Shown: positions 47,005 through 59,788, counted from the first letter of the stretch. The stretch: DNA of 64,000 nt from Erythrobacter oryzae (GCF_030271515.1 NZ_JASCXI010000001.1:310001-374000), one strand, 5' to 3'. The notes: generated by a model not told the origin, from the letters alone. Numbers and translations: made by a program.

Positions 47005-47040
47005 GCACGGCGCGCCTAGCGGGAATTGCAAATTCCGTGC
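47005..47040. repeat. Overlapping inverted repeats upstream of the secreted repeat protein
   Basis: GGAATT-GCA-AATTCC (47022-47036) is a perfect 6-bp hairpin. GCACGG (47005-47010) also pairs with CCGTGC (47035-47040), sharing two bases with the inner repeat, so the two full pairings compete. The site lies about 90 bp before the TTG start at 47127. It may be an operator or a leader structure. Confidence 0.35.
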
Positions 47041-47126
47041 GAGCCGTTCAAAGGCGAGCGCGGAAGTTCGCCGCAAGGCCCGACGCCGATCGACTGGCCG
47101 GACTTGCGCTTCTTGTGGAGGATGCA

Positions 47127-48461
47127 TTGACCAATATCTCTTCGCCCCGTCGTCCGGCCGCGCTCGCGCGCCAGTTCGCGCTTGCCGTGGCGCTGGCCGC
47201 CGGCACCGCCATGCTCGCCGTTCCCGGTTTTGCCGACGCGGCCTATGCGCAAAAGAAGAAGAAGGGCGAGGAAGCCGAAGCTGGCAAGCCCGTCTACACC
47301 CCGGCCTTCGTCAAGGCCTACCAGCCGCTCGACGCCAAGCTCAAGGCCCCCGGCGCCAATGTCGCGTCCCTCAAGCCCGAGATCATGGCGCTGGTCCCGC
47401 TCGCGGCGACCGCGGACGACAAGCTCGCGCTCGGCGGCCTGCTGTTCAACGCCGGGATCACCGGCAAGGACTATGCGCTCCAGCTCCAGGGCGCGGAAAT
47501 GATGCTGGCCAGCGGCAAGACCAAGCCGGAAGACACGGGCCGCTACAATGTCGTGGCCTTCCAGCTCGCCAACGAGCTGAAGGACTACGAAAAGGCACGC
47601 ACCTATCTCCAGAAGGCGATCGACCTCGGCTACACCGCTCCGAACCTTTCGGTTTCGGACCTGCAGATGAACATGGCCGAGCTCTTCTTCACCGAGGATC
47701 GCAACGAGGAAGGCCTCAAGTACCTCCTCGATGTGATCGCGGCCAAGAAGGCGGCGGGCCAGACGGTCGATGCCAAGCTCTACCGCCGCGGGGTCTCGGT
47801 GGCCTATACCAACGAGATCGTGCCGCAGGTCTATGACTTCGTCGAGAGCTGGGTCGCCGATTACCCGTCGCCCGAGAACTGGCGCGATGCTGTCAACCTG
47901 ACGCGCAATCTCAACGATTTCGACGGGCCGGTGCTGCTCGATCTGCTGCGCCTCGGCAAGAAGATCGGTACGCTCAAGGAAAAGAACGACTACATCATCT
48001 ACATCGAATCCGCAGACCCGCGCCGTCTGCCTTCGGAAGTGAAGGAAGTGATCGAAGACGCCTATGCCAAGGGCGCGATCCCCAAGGGCAGCGACAGCTG
48101 GGTCGAGGAGCAGTACAAGTCCGCCAGCGGCCTCGTCGCCGCCGACCGGGCTGCGCTGCCGACGCTCGAGCGCGATGCCAACGCCCCCACCGCCAAGCTG
48201 CGCACTGTGATGGCGGCGGGCGACACCTTCCTCAGCTATGGCGAATATGCCAAGGCTGCAGGCTTCTACGAGAAGAGCCTGACGCTCGCCGATGCGGACC
48301 GCGACGCGTCGCTCACGCGCCTCGGCATCGCGCAGCTGGGTGCCGGCAATGCCGAAGCGGCGGTTGCGACCTTCAAGCAGGTCTCGGGCGCGCGCGTTCC
48401 GATCGCGCGGCTGTGGACGGCCTATGCCGAGCAGAAGGCTGCCCCGGCCACCGGCGGCTGA
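47127..48461 (+). CDS. Secreted TPR-like repeat protein, function unknown
   Basis: 444 residues from a TTG start at 47127 with GGAGG five bases upstream. The signal peptide (about 1-41) ends ADAAYAQ, and the mature protein begins with a Lys-rich KKKK stretch. The rest is helical with TPR/Sel1-like character: YNVVAFQLANELKDYEKARTYLQKAI and YGEYAKAAGFYEKSLTLAD are clear repeat units. Probably periplasmic. Its level and partners cannot be inferred. A strong terminator follows. It is divergent from gyrA. Confidence 0.85.
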   Translation: MTNISSPRRPAALARQFALAVALAAGTAMLAVPGFADAAYAQKKKKGEEAEAGKPVYTPAFVKAYQPLDAKLKAPGANVASLKPEIMALVPLAATADDKLALGGLLFNAGITGKDYALQLQGAEMMLASGKTKPEDTGRYNVVAFQLANELKDYEKARTYLQKAIDLGYTAPNLSVSDLQMNMAELFFTEDRNEEGLKYLLDVIAAKKAAGQTVDAKLYRRGVSVAYTNEIVPQVYDFVESWVADYPSPENWRDAVNLTRNLNDFDGPVLLDLLRLGKKIGTLKEKNDYIIYIESADPRRLPSEVKEVIEDAYAKGAIPKGSDSWVEEQYKSASGLVAADRAALPTLERDANAPTAKLRTVMAAGDTFLSYGEYAKAAGFYEKSLTLADADRDASLTRLGIAQLGAGNAEAAVATFKQVSGARVPIARLWTAYAEQKAAPATGG

Positions 48462-48489
48462 CCGGACGCCATCACGGCTGAACATCGCT

Positions 48490-48537
48490 AGAGCGCCGGG
48501 CGGGCCACCGCTCCGGCGCTCTTTTTTGTCAGGACGC
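48490..48537 (+). terminator. Intrinsic terminator of the secreted repeat protein gene
   Basis: A perfect 10-bp stem AGAGCGCCGG/CCGGCGCTCT with a 23-nt loop is followed by TTTTTT, 29 bp after the stop and 55 bp before lipA. Confidence 0.85.
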
Positions 48538-48591
48538 GGTGCCACAATTGCAAGCGCCCCTGCGCTTGCGGCAGCGGCTGCACGCGCCTAA

Positions 48592-49554
48592 ATGGCACCC
48601 ATGAACGACCTCTCCAGCCCGCCGCAGCCGAGCGCTCCCGAAGACCGGCCAGCCCGCCAGCGCAAGCCCGACTGGATCCGCGTGCGCGCGCCGGTGAGCG
48701 AGGGCTACAACGAGACGCGCAAGCTGATGCGCGAGCTCAATCTCCACACGGTGTGCGAGGAAGCGGCCTGCCCCAATATCGGCGAGTGCTGGACCAAGAA
48801 ACACGCGACGGTGATGATCCTCGGCGATGTCTGCACCCGGGCCTGCGCCTTCTGCAACGTCAAGACCGGCATGCCGCGCGCGGTTGACCCGTTCGAGCCC
48901 GAGAACACCGCCATCGCGGCGGCCAAGATGGGGCTCGAGCATATCGTCATCACCAGCGTCGACCGCGACGATCTGCCCGATGGCGGCGCTTCGCAATTCG
49001 TGAAGGTGATCGAGGCGCTGCGCCGGACGACGCCCAACACCACCATCGAAATCCTCACCCCCGATTTCCGCGGCAAGATGCGCCGCGCGGTGGAGATGAT
49101 CTGCGAGGCGGGGCCGGACGTCTACAACCACAACCTCGAGACCGTGCCTCGGCTCTATCCCACCATCCGCCCCGGCGCGCGCTACTACGCCTCGCTGCGG
49201 CTGCTGGAGGAGGTGAAGGCGCACAATCCGCTGATCTTCACCAAGTCCGGCATCATGCTGGGGCTGGGCGAGCAGCGTCTGGAGGTCCATCAGGTGATGG
49301 ACGACATGCGCAGCGCCGAGGTCGATTTCATCACCATGGGGCAGTATCTCCAGCCGACGCCCAAGCACGCCAAGGTCGAGGAATTCGTCACCCCGAAGGC
49401 TTTCGCCGCCTATGGCGCGATCGCGCGGGCCAAGGGCTTCCTCCAGGTCGCCTCCTCGCCGCTGACCCGCTCGAGCTATCACGCGGGCGATGATTTCGCG
49501 AAAATGCGCGCCGCGCGTGAGGAGAAGCTCGCGCGGGAGAAGGCGCGCGCCTGA
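48592..49554 (+). CDS. lipA: Lipoyl synthase
   Basis: Radical-SAM enzyme inserting two sulfurs into octanoyl groups to make lipoate. 320 residues. The auxiliary cluster ligands are Cys55, Cys60 and Cys66 ([12 protein letters not shown]), the radical-SAM cluster ligands are Cys81, Cys85 and Cys88 (CTRACAFC), and the RSSYHA near the C-terminus supplies the conserved Ser. An ATG at 48601 is an alternative start. The stop overlaps the next ATG as TGATG. It serves the lipoyl domains of pyruvate and oxoglutarate dehydrogenases. Confidence 0.97.
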   Translation: MAPMNDLSSPPQPSAPEDRPARQRKPDWIRVRAPVSEGYNETRKLMRELNLHTVCEEAACPNIGECWTKKHATVMILGDVCTRACAFCNVKTGMPRAVDPFEPENTAIAAAKMGLEHIVITSVDRDDLPDGGASQFVKVIEALRRTTPNTTIEILTPDFRGKMRRAVEMICEAGPDVYNHNLETVPRLYPTIRPGARYYASLRLLEEVKAHNPLIFTKSGIMLGLGEQRLEVHQVMDDMRSAEVDFITMGQYLQPTPKHAKVEEFVTPKAFAAYGAIARAKGFLQVASSPLTRSSYHAGDDFAKMRAAREEKLAREKARA

Positions 49555-50015
49555 TGCCGGGCATCCGCGAAACCCGCCGCCTGCCTTACAGTGCCGCGCA
49601 GATGTTCGATCTGGTGGCGGACGTCGCGCGTTACCCCGAGTTCCTGCCCTGGGTGATCGCGACCCGCGTGCGCTCCAACTCGGAGACCGAGATGGTCGCG
49701 GATATGGTGGTGGGCTTCAAGGCGATCCGCGAGAGCTTCACCAGCCGCGTCTCCAAGACCCGGCCGCGGGAGATCGACGTCCACTATATCGACGGGCCGC
49801 TTTCCGACCTCGACAATGTCTGGACTTTTCGCGAGGTCGACGCCTCCACCTGCGAGATCGACTTTCTCGTCGACTTCACCTTCAAGAACCGCCTGTTCGA
49901 GCGGATCGCGGGCCAGTATTTCGACAAGGCCTTCCGCAAGATGGTCGAGGCCTTCGAGGCGCGCGCGGCAGCGCTTTACGGCAACAGCAGCTCGAGCGCG
50001 CAGATCGTCGCCTGA
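49554..50015 (+). CDS. RatA/COQ10-type START-domain protein
   Basis: 153 residues, polyketide-cyclase/START fold with the family segments RRLPYSAAQMFDLVADVARYPEFLPW, VGFKAIRESFTSRV and FKNRLFERIAGQYFDKAFRKMVEAFEARA. Alphaproteobacterial members bind ubiquinone or are named RatA; lipid binding is more likely here than a toxin role. The ATG overlaps the lipA stop. Its 3' end overlaps the convergent cinA gene by 40 bp, which is unusually long for this window. Confidence 0.9.
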   Translation: MPGIRETRRLPYSAAQMFDLVADVARYPEFLPWVIATRVRSNSETEMVADMVVGFKAIRESFTSRVSKTRPREIDVHYIDGPLSDLDNVWTFREVDASTCEIDFLVDFTFKNRLFERIAGQYFDKAFRKMVEAFEARAAALYGNSSSSAQIVA

Positions 50016-50488
50016 CGCCGGATTTCGGCACGCCCGCCCGGGCCCTCGCCGCCCTCGAAGAACCTGAGTTCGCCTTCTGGCTCGCCGGTCGCGCCGCGCA
50101 CCACGCGGGCGAAGACCACGGTGCCGACCGGCTTCTGCGGCGTGCCCCCGCCGGGACCCGCCACCCCGCTGATCGCCACCGCCACATCGGCCTTCGACCG
50201 GTCGAGCGCGCCCTTGGCCATCGCCCAGGCGCAGGCGATCGAGACGGCCCCGAAGGTCTCGATAATGTCGGACGGCACGCCGAGCATCTCCATCTTGGCC
50301 TCGTTCGAATAGGTCACGAAGCCGCGGTCGAGCACCGCCGACGAGCCCGCGATCTCGGTGATCGCGCCCGCCACCAGCCCGCCGGTGCAGCTTTCGGCGG
50401 TGGCGATCTTTCGCCCGGCCGCCGCGTTCTCGGACACCACGCGGGCAGCAAGGGCAGCAATGTCTTCGGGGAGGAGCGAGAGGGGCAT
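49976..50488 (-). CDS. pncC: CinA C-terminal-type nicotinamide-nucleotide amidase
   Basis: 170 residues comprising only the C-terminal CinA domain, which deamidates NMN to recycle pyridine nucleotides. Motifs: KIATAESCTGGLVAGAITEIAGSS with the catalytic Ser, VLDRGFVTYSNEAKMEMLGV, and the Gly-rich VAISGVAGPGGGTPQKPVG. The N-terminal pyrophosphatase-like domain of long CinA is absent, as in many proteobacteria. Converges on the RatA-like gene with a 40 bp overlap and follows a secreted-protein gene by 8 bp. Confidence 0.92.
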   Translation of the reverse strand: MPLSLLPEDIAALAARVVSENAAAGRKIATAESCTGGLVAGAITEIAGSSAVLDRGFVTYSNEAKMEMLGVPSDIIETFGAVSIACAWAMAKGALDRSKADVAVAISGVAGPGGGTPQKPVGTVVFARVVRGATGEPEGELRFFEGGEGPGGRAEIRRQATICALELLLP

Positions 50489-50496
50489 GATGCGGG

Positions 50497-51060
50497 TTAC
50501 TTCGCCTTTGCCCTCGCCGACGGTGCGCCGCAGAGCGGGCTTTTGCCCTTGTCGTCGAGCTCCAGCATGAAGGCGACCAGCCCGCCGATGTTCTCGCCCG
50601 GCAGTGGGCTCAGCAGTTCCACCGCCCGCTCGATCGTGCCGCAGCTGTCGGGCTTGATCTCCTTGGCGATCATCTGCCCGACCATCGCATCGACGAAGGG
50701 GCGCAGCGCGTTCTCGGGCAGGGCGGTGATCATGGCGGACATGTCTTCGCCGCCGGTTCCCTTGGCTGCGGCATCATCGGCCATGAAGGTCTTGATGACG
50801 CGCAGCGCGCCCGGCCAGGCCTTGTCCTGCCCGTTGCGGTAGGTGGCGACCCAGGCGTCGCCCTCGCGGGCCATGAAACCATCCGCGGCGAAGCGGTTGG
50901 CGCAGGCGGTCTGGGCAGCCTCATAGGCGATGGGCATCGCATAAATGATGGCATCGGTCATGTCGGCTTGCGGGATGCAGGCCTGCGCTTGCGCCTGCGC
51001 GGCGGTGGCCGAGGCGAGCGCGGTGAGGGCGAGGGCGGGGGCGATCAGGGAGCGGGTCAT
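50497..51060 (-). CDS. Secreted protein of unknown function
   Basis: 187 residues from the ATG at 51060 with AGGAG seven bases upstream. Signal peptide about 1-24 (LALTALASATAAQAQA). The mature region is helical with Cys residues at CIPQADM, TACANRF, PDSCGTIE and SPLCGAP, so two disulfides are possible in the periplasm. I recognise no domain. It lies between ispDF (12 bp overlap-distance to its stop) and pncC, on the same strand as both. Confidence 0.78.
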   Translation of the reverse strand: MTRSLIAPALALTALASATAAQAQAQACIPQADMTDAIIYAMPIAYEAAQTACANRFAADGFMAREGDAWVATYRNGQDKAWPGALRVIKTFMADDAAAKGTGGEDMSAMITALPENALRPFVDAMVGQMIAKEIKPDSCGTIERAVELLSPLPGENIGGLVAFMLELDDKGKSPLCGAPSARAKAK

Positions 51061-51071
51061 GGCAGGTCTCC

Positions 51072-52241
51072 TCAAGCGGTGCGGGTGACAAGAACGATGG
51101 CCTGCGCGGCGATACCCTCGCCGCGGCCGGTGAAGCCGAGTTTCTCGGTGGTGGTGGCCTTGATGCTGACCGCGCTCTCGGCAAGCCCCATCAGCCGGGC
51201 GACTTCGGCGCGCATGGCGGGGCGGTGGGGGCCGATCTTCGGGGCCTCGCAGATGACGGTCAGGTCGACATTGGCGATGGCGTATCCGGCCCCGCGGGCG
51301 AGGCCCACGGCATGTTCAAGGAACCGCCCCGAGCGTGCGCCGCGCCACTGCGGGTCGCTGGGCGGGAAGTGCGTGCCGATGTCCCCCTCGCCAACCGCGC
51401 CGAGCACCGCGTCGGTGATGGCGTGGAGCGCGACGTCGGCGTCGGAATGGCCCGCCAGCCCCTTGTCATGCGGGATGAGCACCCCGCCGAGCCACAGCTC
51501 CTCGCCCGCCTCGAGCCGGTGGACGTCGAAGCCCTGGCCGATGCGGAAGGCGGGAGTGGTTGCTTGGTCCATCAGGTCCTCGGGGAAGGTGATCTTCTTC
51601 AGGCGTTCGTCCCCATCGACCAGCGCGACTGAACCTCCGCTGGCTGACAGCACCTGGGCATCGTCGCCCGCATCCGGCGCGCCCGGCCAGTCGCGGTGGG
51701 CGGCGAGGATTGCAGGGTAGCGGAAGGCCTGCGGGGTCTGGACGCGGCGCAAGGCTTCACGCTCGGCCTTGCCGGTCATCACCCCGCCTGTCCCCGCCAC
51801 CGCAAGGCTGTCGACCACCGGCAGGACAGGGATCGCGCCGGGGTGCTCGTCGAGCGCCGCCAGTAGCCGGGCGATCACTGCGCGGGGCAGGTCAGGGCGG
51901 GCGGCGTCGTGGATCAGCACGCGCGCGGGCGCGGCATCGGCAAGTGCCTCGAGCCCTGCGCGCACCGACTCCTGCCGGGTCGCGCCGCCGTGGACGAAGC
52001 GCAGCCCATCGATCCCTTCCAGCGCTGCTCGGGCGTCACCTTCGGCATCGGGGCTTACCACGGATACGATCACATCCGCACCCGCTTGTGCGAGTGCCTC
52101 GACCGACCAGCGGATGATGGGTTTCCCCTTCAACATCCTGAACTGCTTGGGAATATCACCGCCGACCCGAAGGCCTTTGCCCGCGGCTACCACAATCGCG
52201 GCAAACGGGGGGAGGGGGGCAGCGACGCTCATCGGTGGCAT
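51072..52241 (-). CDS. ispDF: Bifunctional IspD/IspF isoprenoid enzyme
   Basis: Fusion catalysing two non-adjacent steps of the MEP pathway. Residues 1-about 225 form IspD (cytidylyltransferase; AAIVVAAGKGLRVGGDIPKQF, HDAARPDLPRAVI, VQTPQAFRY, KKITFPEDL). Residues about 232-389 form IspF (cyclodiphosphate synthase; IGQGFDVHRL with metal-binding Asp and His, HSDADVALHAITDAVLGA, SIKATTTEKLGFTGRGEGIAAQA). 389 residues. The fusion is standard in alphaproteobacteria. ATGs at 52241 and 52232 are both possible. Divergent from dusB by 70 bp. Confidence 0.96.
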   Translation of the reverse strand: MPPMSVAAPLPPFAAIVVAAGKGLRVGGDIPKQFRMLKGKPIIRWSVEALAQAGADVIVSVVSPDAEGDARAALEGIDGLRFVHGGATRQESVRAGLEALADAAPARVLIHDAARPDLPRAVIARLLAALDEHPGAIPVLPVVDSLAVAGTGGVMTGKAEREALRRVQTPQAFRYPAILAAHRDWPGAPDAGDDAQVLSASGGSVALVDGDERLKKITFPEDLMDQATTPAFRIGQGFDVHRLEAGEELWLGGVLIPHDKGLAGHSDADVALHAITDAVLGAVGEGDIGTHFPPSDPQWRGARSGRFLEHAVGLARGAGYAIANVDLTVICEAPKIGPHRPAMRAEVARLMGLAESAVSIKATTTEKLGFTGRGEGIAAQAIVLVTRTA

Positions 52242-52311
52242 CGCTTAGGCACTGGACGCGCTTTCGGCAATCCACTATGCGCCTGCCCATATTTTAGGCA
52301 CAAACCCCGAC

Positions 52312-53328
52312 ATGACCCCGCTCCCCACTCCGCCGGCCCTGAAGCCGATCGCCATCGGCCCCGTCACGGTTGCCGAGCCGGTGATCCTCGCGCCCATGAC
52401 CGGCGTCACCGACATGCCGTTCCGCACGCTGGTGCGCCGCTACGGCTCGGGCCTCAACGTCACCGAGATGGTCGCGAGCGAGGCGGCGATCCGCGAGACC
52501 CGCGTCAGCACCCAGAAAACCGCGTGGGACCGGATCGAGGAGCCTGTCTCCATGCAGCTCGTCGGCTGCGACCCCGCCTCCATGGCCGAAGCCGCCAAGA
52601 TCCAGGAAGGCAACGGCGCGGCGATCATCGACATCAATTTCGGCTGCCCGGTGAGGAAGGTCGTCGGCCAGTTCGCCGGCTCCGCGCTGATGCGCGAAGT
52701 GCCGCTCGCGGTCCGGCTGATGGAGGCGACCGTCAAGGCAGTGAAGGTGCCGGTGACGGTCAAGATGCGCATGGGCTGGTGCCACGACAGTCTCAACGCC
52801 CCCGAAATGGCGCGCATCGCCGAAGACCTCGGAGTGCAGATGGTGACGGTCCACGGTCGCACCCGCAACCAGATGTACAAGGGCTCGGCCGACTGGGCCT
52901 TTGTCCGCAAGGTCAAGGACGCGGTGAACATCCCCGTCATCGTCAACGGCGACATCTGCACCATCGAGGACGCCGCCAAGGCGATGGAGCAATCAGGCGC
53001 CGACGGGCTGATGATCGGGCGCGGCGCCTACGGCAAGCCGTGGCTGCTGGGGCAGGTGATGCACTGGTGGCGCACCGGCGAGGCCCGCGCGACCCCCGGC
53101 ATGAACGAGCAATACGCCGTCGTCGTCGAACATTATCACCGCATGCTCGATCACTACGGGCGCGAGACGGGCGTGAAGATGGCGAGGAAGCACCTCGGGT
53201 GGTACACCAAGGGCCTCCACGGCTCGGCCGAGTTCCGCAACCAGGTCAATTTCATCGACGATGCCGACCAGGTGCTCGGCGAGATCGAGCGCTTCTACAC
53301 CCCCTTCCTGCTGCAGCAGGCCGCCTGA
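52312..53328 (+). CDS. dusB: tRNA-dihydrouridine synthase B (NifR3)
   Basis: FMN enzyme reducing uridines in the tRNA D-loop. 338 residues, TIM barrel plus helical domain. Motifs: [25 protein letters not shown], the catalytic Cys112 in [41 protein letters not shown] and [14 protein letters not shown]. It heads the ntr cluster as nifR3 does in many alphaproteobacteria, and ntrB starts 2 bp after its stop. Confidence 0.97.
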   Translation: MTPLPTPPALKPIAIGPVTVAEPVILAPMTGVTDMPFRTLVRRYGSGLNVTEMVASEAAIRETRVSTQKTAWDRIEEPVSMQLVGCDPASMAEAAKIQEGNGAAIIDINFGCPVRKVVGQFAGSALMREVPLAVRLMEATVKAVKVPVTVKMRMGWCHDSLNAPEMARIAEDLGVQMVTVHGRTRNQMYKGSADWAFVRKVKDAVNIPVIVNGDICTIEDAAKAMEQSGADGLMIGRGAYGKPWLLGQVMHWWRTGEARATPGMNEQYAVVVEHYHRMLDHYGRETGVKMARKHLGWYTKGLHGSAEFRNQVNFIDDADQVLGEIERFYTPFLLQQAA

Positions 53329-53330
53329 GC

Positions 53331-54430
53331 GTGGCGAGCATTCCGGCCGAACCCGAAGGAGCCCCGCGCCCCGATGCGCGCGCGCAGCTTTCCGGCCTGA
53401 TCTTCGCGGTGGTGCTGATCGACGGCGAGGGGCGCATCGCCGAGGTCAATCACGCCGCCGAAGACCTGCTCGGCACCAGCGCGGTGCGGCTTCTCGGAAA
53501 GCGGCTGATCGACCGCATCGGGCCGATGGACCCGCGGGTCGAGGCGCGGCTGCTCGCCAGCGAGGAGGCGCTCGTAGCGCGCGATCTGGCGATCCGCGTC
53601 GGCGCGCAGGAGACCCGCGTCAACCTCACCGCCTCGCCATTGGGCGGCTTTCCGGGCTGGCGGGTGGTGACGCTCTCGCAGATCGGCCATGACGATGCGG
53701 CGAACCCCGGCAATGGCGAGGCGATGCTGGGCGCGCCTGCGGTGCTGGCGCACGAGATCAAGAACCCGCTCGCCGCGATCCGCGGGGCGGGGCAGCTCGC
53801 GGCGCGCAAGCTGCCCCATGCCGACAAGAAGCTCGCCAAGATGATCACCGACGAGGTCGATCGCATCGCGCGGCTGATCGACCGGATGCAGCAGCTGGGC
53901 AGCACCCGCACCGCCTCGGTCGACCCATGCAACCCGCATGAGGCGATCCGCGCCGCAGTCGCCACCATGCGCGCGGCGGGCAGCGCGCTGGGGGAGATCG
54001 AGATCCGTGAGGAGTTCGACCCCTCGCTCCCCCCCGTGCTCGCCAATCGCGACGCGCTCGAACAGGTGCTGATCAACCTCGTCTCCAACGCGCGCGATGC
54101 GGCGCTGGCGGGGGGCGGGAAGGGGGCCTTCATCATCGTCCAGACCCGCTTCGTCAGCGGCCTTGCCTTCAGCGCGATCCGCAACGGGCGCGCGGTGCCC
54201 TTGCCGATCGAGATCACCATTTCCGACAACGGCCCCGGCATCGACCCAGCCTTGCGCGACCACGTGTTCGAGCCCTTCGTCTCCTCCAAGCCCTCGGGAC
54301 AGGGGCTGGGCCTGTCGCTGGTGCGCAAGCTGGTGCGCGACATGAACGGCAATGTCAGCCATGATCGCGACGCGCGCGCCGGGCTGACCAATTTCCGCCT
54401 CCACCTGCCGCAGGCGCCGGACGCTGTCTG

Positions 54431-54431
<1 letters not shown>
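53331..54431 (+). CDS. ntrB: Nitrogen regulation sensor kinase NtrB
   Basis: Soluble histidine kinase/phosphatase controlling NtrC according to PII state. 366 residues from a GTG start 2 bp after dusB. PAS domain (about 20-120: FAVVLIDGEGRIAEVNHAAEDLLG), phospho-acceptor His141 in VLAHEIKNPLAAIRGAGQLA, N-box LINLVSNARDA, DNGPGIDP and GQGLGLSLVRKLV. No membrane helix. Its stop overlaps the ntrC ATG as TGATG, so kinase and regulator are translationally coupled. Confidence 0.96.
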
Positions 54432-55870
<1,439 letters not shown>

Positions 55871-55964
55871 TCGGCGTGCGCGCGGCACGAGACGTCGCAC
55901 AAGTGCAGGTTTTTGTGCGGGCGGTCTTGCAAATTGGCCACACCATTGTTGTAAAGCGGCAACG

Positions 55965-58196
55965 ATGGCGCAATCCCCACCCCGGCCCCCGCGTCCCGCC
56001 CTGCGCCAGCCCCCGCGCTGGTGGCGCAAGCTGTTGCTCGCCGGGCGCCGCGTGAACCTCTTTGCATGGCTCGAAGGGCTGGCGGTGACCGCGCTGGTGG
56101 CGGCGATTATCGCGGCTTGGACGACCTATGGCCGCACTGCCGCTTCCGACGATCTGCTGCCGACCATGCAGGTCTCGGTCCTGCTGATGGCGACGCTGGT
56201 GCCGGCGATGGCGCTGCTGGTGCTGATCGGCCGCCGCCTCGCGCTGCGCCGCGCGGCGGGCTCGACGGCGCGGCTGCATGTGCGTCTGGTGTTCTTCTTC
56301 TCGATGGTTGCCGCGCTGCCGACGCTGCTGGTCGCGGGGTTTGCCGCCTTCCTGTTCCAGACGGGGGTCGACTTCTGGTTCTCCGACGAATCGCGCGGGC
56401 TGATGGAGAACGCCAACGCGCTGGCGCAGAACTATTACGACGCCAACCAGCGCGACGTCGAACAGAACTCGGTCACCATGGCGACCGACCTGCGCGACAC
56501 GCTGGCGCGGGTGCCGATCACCGATCCCGACTTCCCCGATTTCTACGCCTATCAGGCGCAGGGCCGCGAGATCTCGGAAAGCGCCGTGCTCCAGCGCATG
56601 CCCGACGGATCATTCCGCACCGCAGCCGCACTCAACCTCACCAAGGACAACAACCCGCTTGCCTTCAGCCGCGCGGCGCTCCCCCAGCTCGACAAGGGCG
56701 CGCTTGCCGTGGTGGTCGGCAGCCCCGAGCGGATCGAGGCGCTGGTCCCGATCGACGCGCAGACCGGCGTTTACCTCTACAATGCCCGCACCACCGAAGA
56801 GACGATGTTCAAATCGTGGTCCAAGGCGCAGTCGATCGTCACCGCCTATGACCGGCTGACGGGGAGCGCGCGCACGCTCCAGCTTCGCTTCAATATCGCG
56901 CTGGTGGGGGTGAGCCTGCTGCTGGTGGGCCTCGCGATCTGGTTCGCGCTGCGCTTTGCCGACCGGCAGGTTGAGCCGCTCACCGACCTCGTCGGCGCGG
57001 CGCGCAAGGTGGGGCAGGGCAACTTCGCGCTTCGCCTCGAAGGCCGCACCGGGGCGGACGAGATCGGGCTTTTGAACCGCGCCTTCAACCGCATGACCGC
57101 GCAGCTCGAAAAGCAGACCCAGGCCCTCGTCAGCGCCAACCGCCAGATCGACGACCGCCGCGCCTTCACCGAGGCGGTGCTCGAATCGGTCACCGCCGGG
57201 GTGGTCTCGGTCGATGCCGAGGCCCGGGTGACGCTGATGAACTCCTCGGCACAGGCGCTACTGGCGCATGACGGGTTGCCCGCCGACCTCATCGGCCAGT
57301 CGCTGGAGGCGCTCGCCCCCGAACTCGCCCGCATCCTCGCCGAGGGCAAGGAGCGCGCCATCGTCACCCACGCCAAGGGCACCGACCTGTTGACGCTCGC
57401 GGTCAAGGTGGCGCCCGGCACGGATGAAGGTCACGTGATCACCTTCGAGGACATCACCCGCCAGCTGCTCGACCAGCGCCAGGCCGCCTGGTCCGATGTC
57501 GCCCGCCGCATCGCGCACGAGATCAAGAACCCGCTTACTCCGATCCAGCTCGCCACCGAGCGGTTGAAGCGCCGCTACCGCAAGCAGGTGACCGACGAGG
57601 ATCGCGAGCTGTTCGACGACCTCACCAACACCATCGTCCGGCAGGTCGGCGACCTCAGGACAATGGTCGACGAATTCTCCAGCTTCGCGCGCCTGCCCAA
57701 ACCGGTGTTCCGCGACGAGGACGCATTGGATCTGGTCCGGCAGGCGGTGTTCCTTCAGGAAGTCGCGCATTCGGGCATCGCCTTCTCGGTCGCCTCCTCT
57801 GAGCTCATCGACCGCGAGATCCGCTGCGACCGTCATCAGTTCGGTCAGGCGATGACCAACGTCCTAAAGAACGCGGTCGAAGCCGTCGAGGCGCGCGCGG
57901 CCGAGGCCAAGGGCGCCTACGCGGGCGAGATCGCCGTCACGATGAAGGACGCCGGCGAGGCGATCATCGTCACCATCGAGGACAACGGCGTCGGCCTTCC
58001 GGCCAATCCCGAGCGCCTCACCCAGCCCTATGTCACCACCCGCGAGAAGGGCACCGGCCTCGGCCTCGCCATCGTCAACAAGATCGTCGACGAGCATGGC
58101 GGCGACATGAGCTTCGCCAGCGCGGCGAGCGGCGGCACCCGCGTCTCCCTCAGCTTCGCGCGCAATCCCAACCCAATTGAGGGCGACGGCGCATGA
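55965..58196 (+). CDS. ntrY: Membrane sensor kinase NtrY
   Basis: 743 residues from the ATG at 55965. Three or four N-terminal membrane helices (about 28-120), a periplasmic region, a further helix near 310-330, HAMP (FADRQVEPLTDLVGAARKV), PAS (AVLESVTAGVVSVDAEARVTLMN), phospho-acceptor His518 in RRIAHEIKNPLTPIQLATERL, N-box VLKNAVEAV, DNGVGLP and GTGLGLAIVNKIV. Partner of NtrX; the pair senses redox or envelope state in several alphaproteobacteria. 94 bp after ntrC, 46 bp before ntrX. Confidence 0.96.
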   Translation: MAQSPPRPPRPALRQPPRWWRKLLLAGRRVNLFAWLEGLAVTALVAAIIAAWTTYGRTAASDDLLPTMQVSVLLMATLVPAMALLVLIGRRLALRRAAGSTARLHVRLVFFFSMVAALPTLLVAGFAAFLFQTGVDFWFSDESRGLMENANALAQNYYDANQRDVEQNSVTMATDLRDTLARVPITDPDFPDFYAYQAQGREISESAVLQRMPDGSFRTAAALNLTKDNNPLAFSRAALPQLDKGALAVVVGSPERIEALVPIDAQTGVYLYNARTTEETMFKSWSKAQSIVTAYDRLTGSARTLQLRFNIALVGVSLLLVGLAIWFALRFADRQVEPLTDLVGAARKVGQGNFALRLEGRTGADEIGLLNRAFNRMTAQLEKQTQALVSANRQIDDRRAFTEAVLESVTAGVVSVDAEARVTLMNSSAQALLAHDGLPADLIGQSLEALAPELARILAEGKERAIVTHAKGTDLLTLAVKVAPGTDEGHVITFEDITRQLLDQRQAAWSDVARRIAHEIKNPLTPIQLATERLKRRYRKQVTDEDRELFDDLTNTIVRQVGDLRTMVDEFSSFARLPKPVFRDEDALDLVRQAVFLQEVAHSGIAFSVASSELIDREIRCDRHQFGQAMTNVLKNAVEAVEARAAEAKGAYAGEIAVTMKDAGEAIIVTIEDNGVGLPANPERLTQPYVTTREKGTGLGLAIVNKIVDEHGGDMSFASAASGGTRVSLSFARNPNPIEGDGA

Positions 58197-58242
58197 ACCC
58201 GCTTTCGTCCTCCAAGGTCCACCCCGAAGAAGGAGCCGCCCG

Positions 58243-59625
<1,383 letters not shown>

Positions 59626-59788
59626 TCCGGAAACGCGACCGGCGGGGCAATTCGCGGCAAAATCAAGCCTTGTCCCGCACGGCCGCAAGCGCCATTATGG
59701 CACCGAGGCCGTCCTCCCAGCCATTTGTGGCGGCCTGCTATCTGCGAACCGGCATATAAGCCGGCCGCCAAGAACAGGAGCCACGACC

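Larger units (their letters stand above)
46804..47126. other. Divergent regulatory region between gyrA and the secreted repeat protein
   Basis: 323 bp with no gene. It holds a LexA-box match (46919-46933), a run of six T at 46941-46946, and two overlapping inverted repeats at 47005-47040. Both flanking genes point away, so promoters for each are expected here; I could not fix a convincing -35/-10 pair for either. Confidence 0.6.

Noticed and set aside
55871-55964. Possible sigma-54 promoter between ntrC and ntrY
   Set aside because: GG and GC elements occur, but not at the required 10-bp separation.
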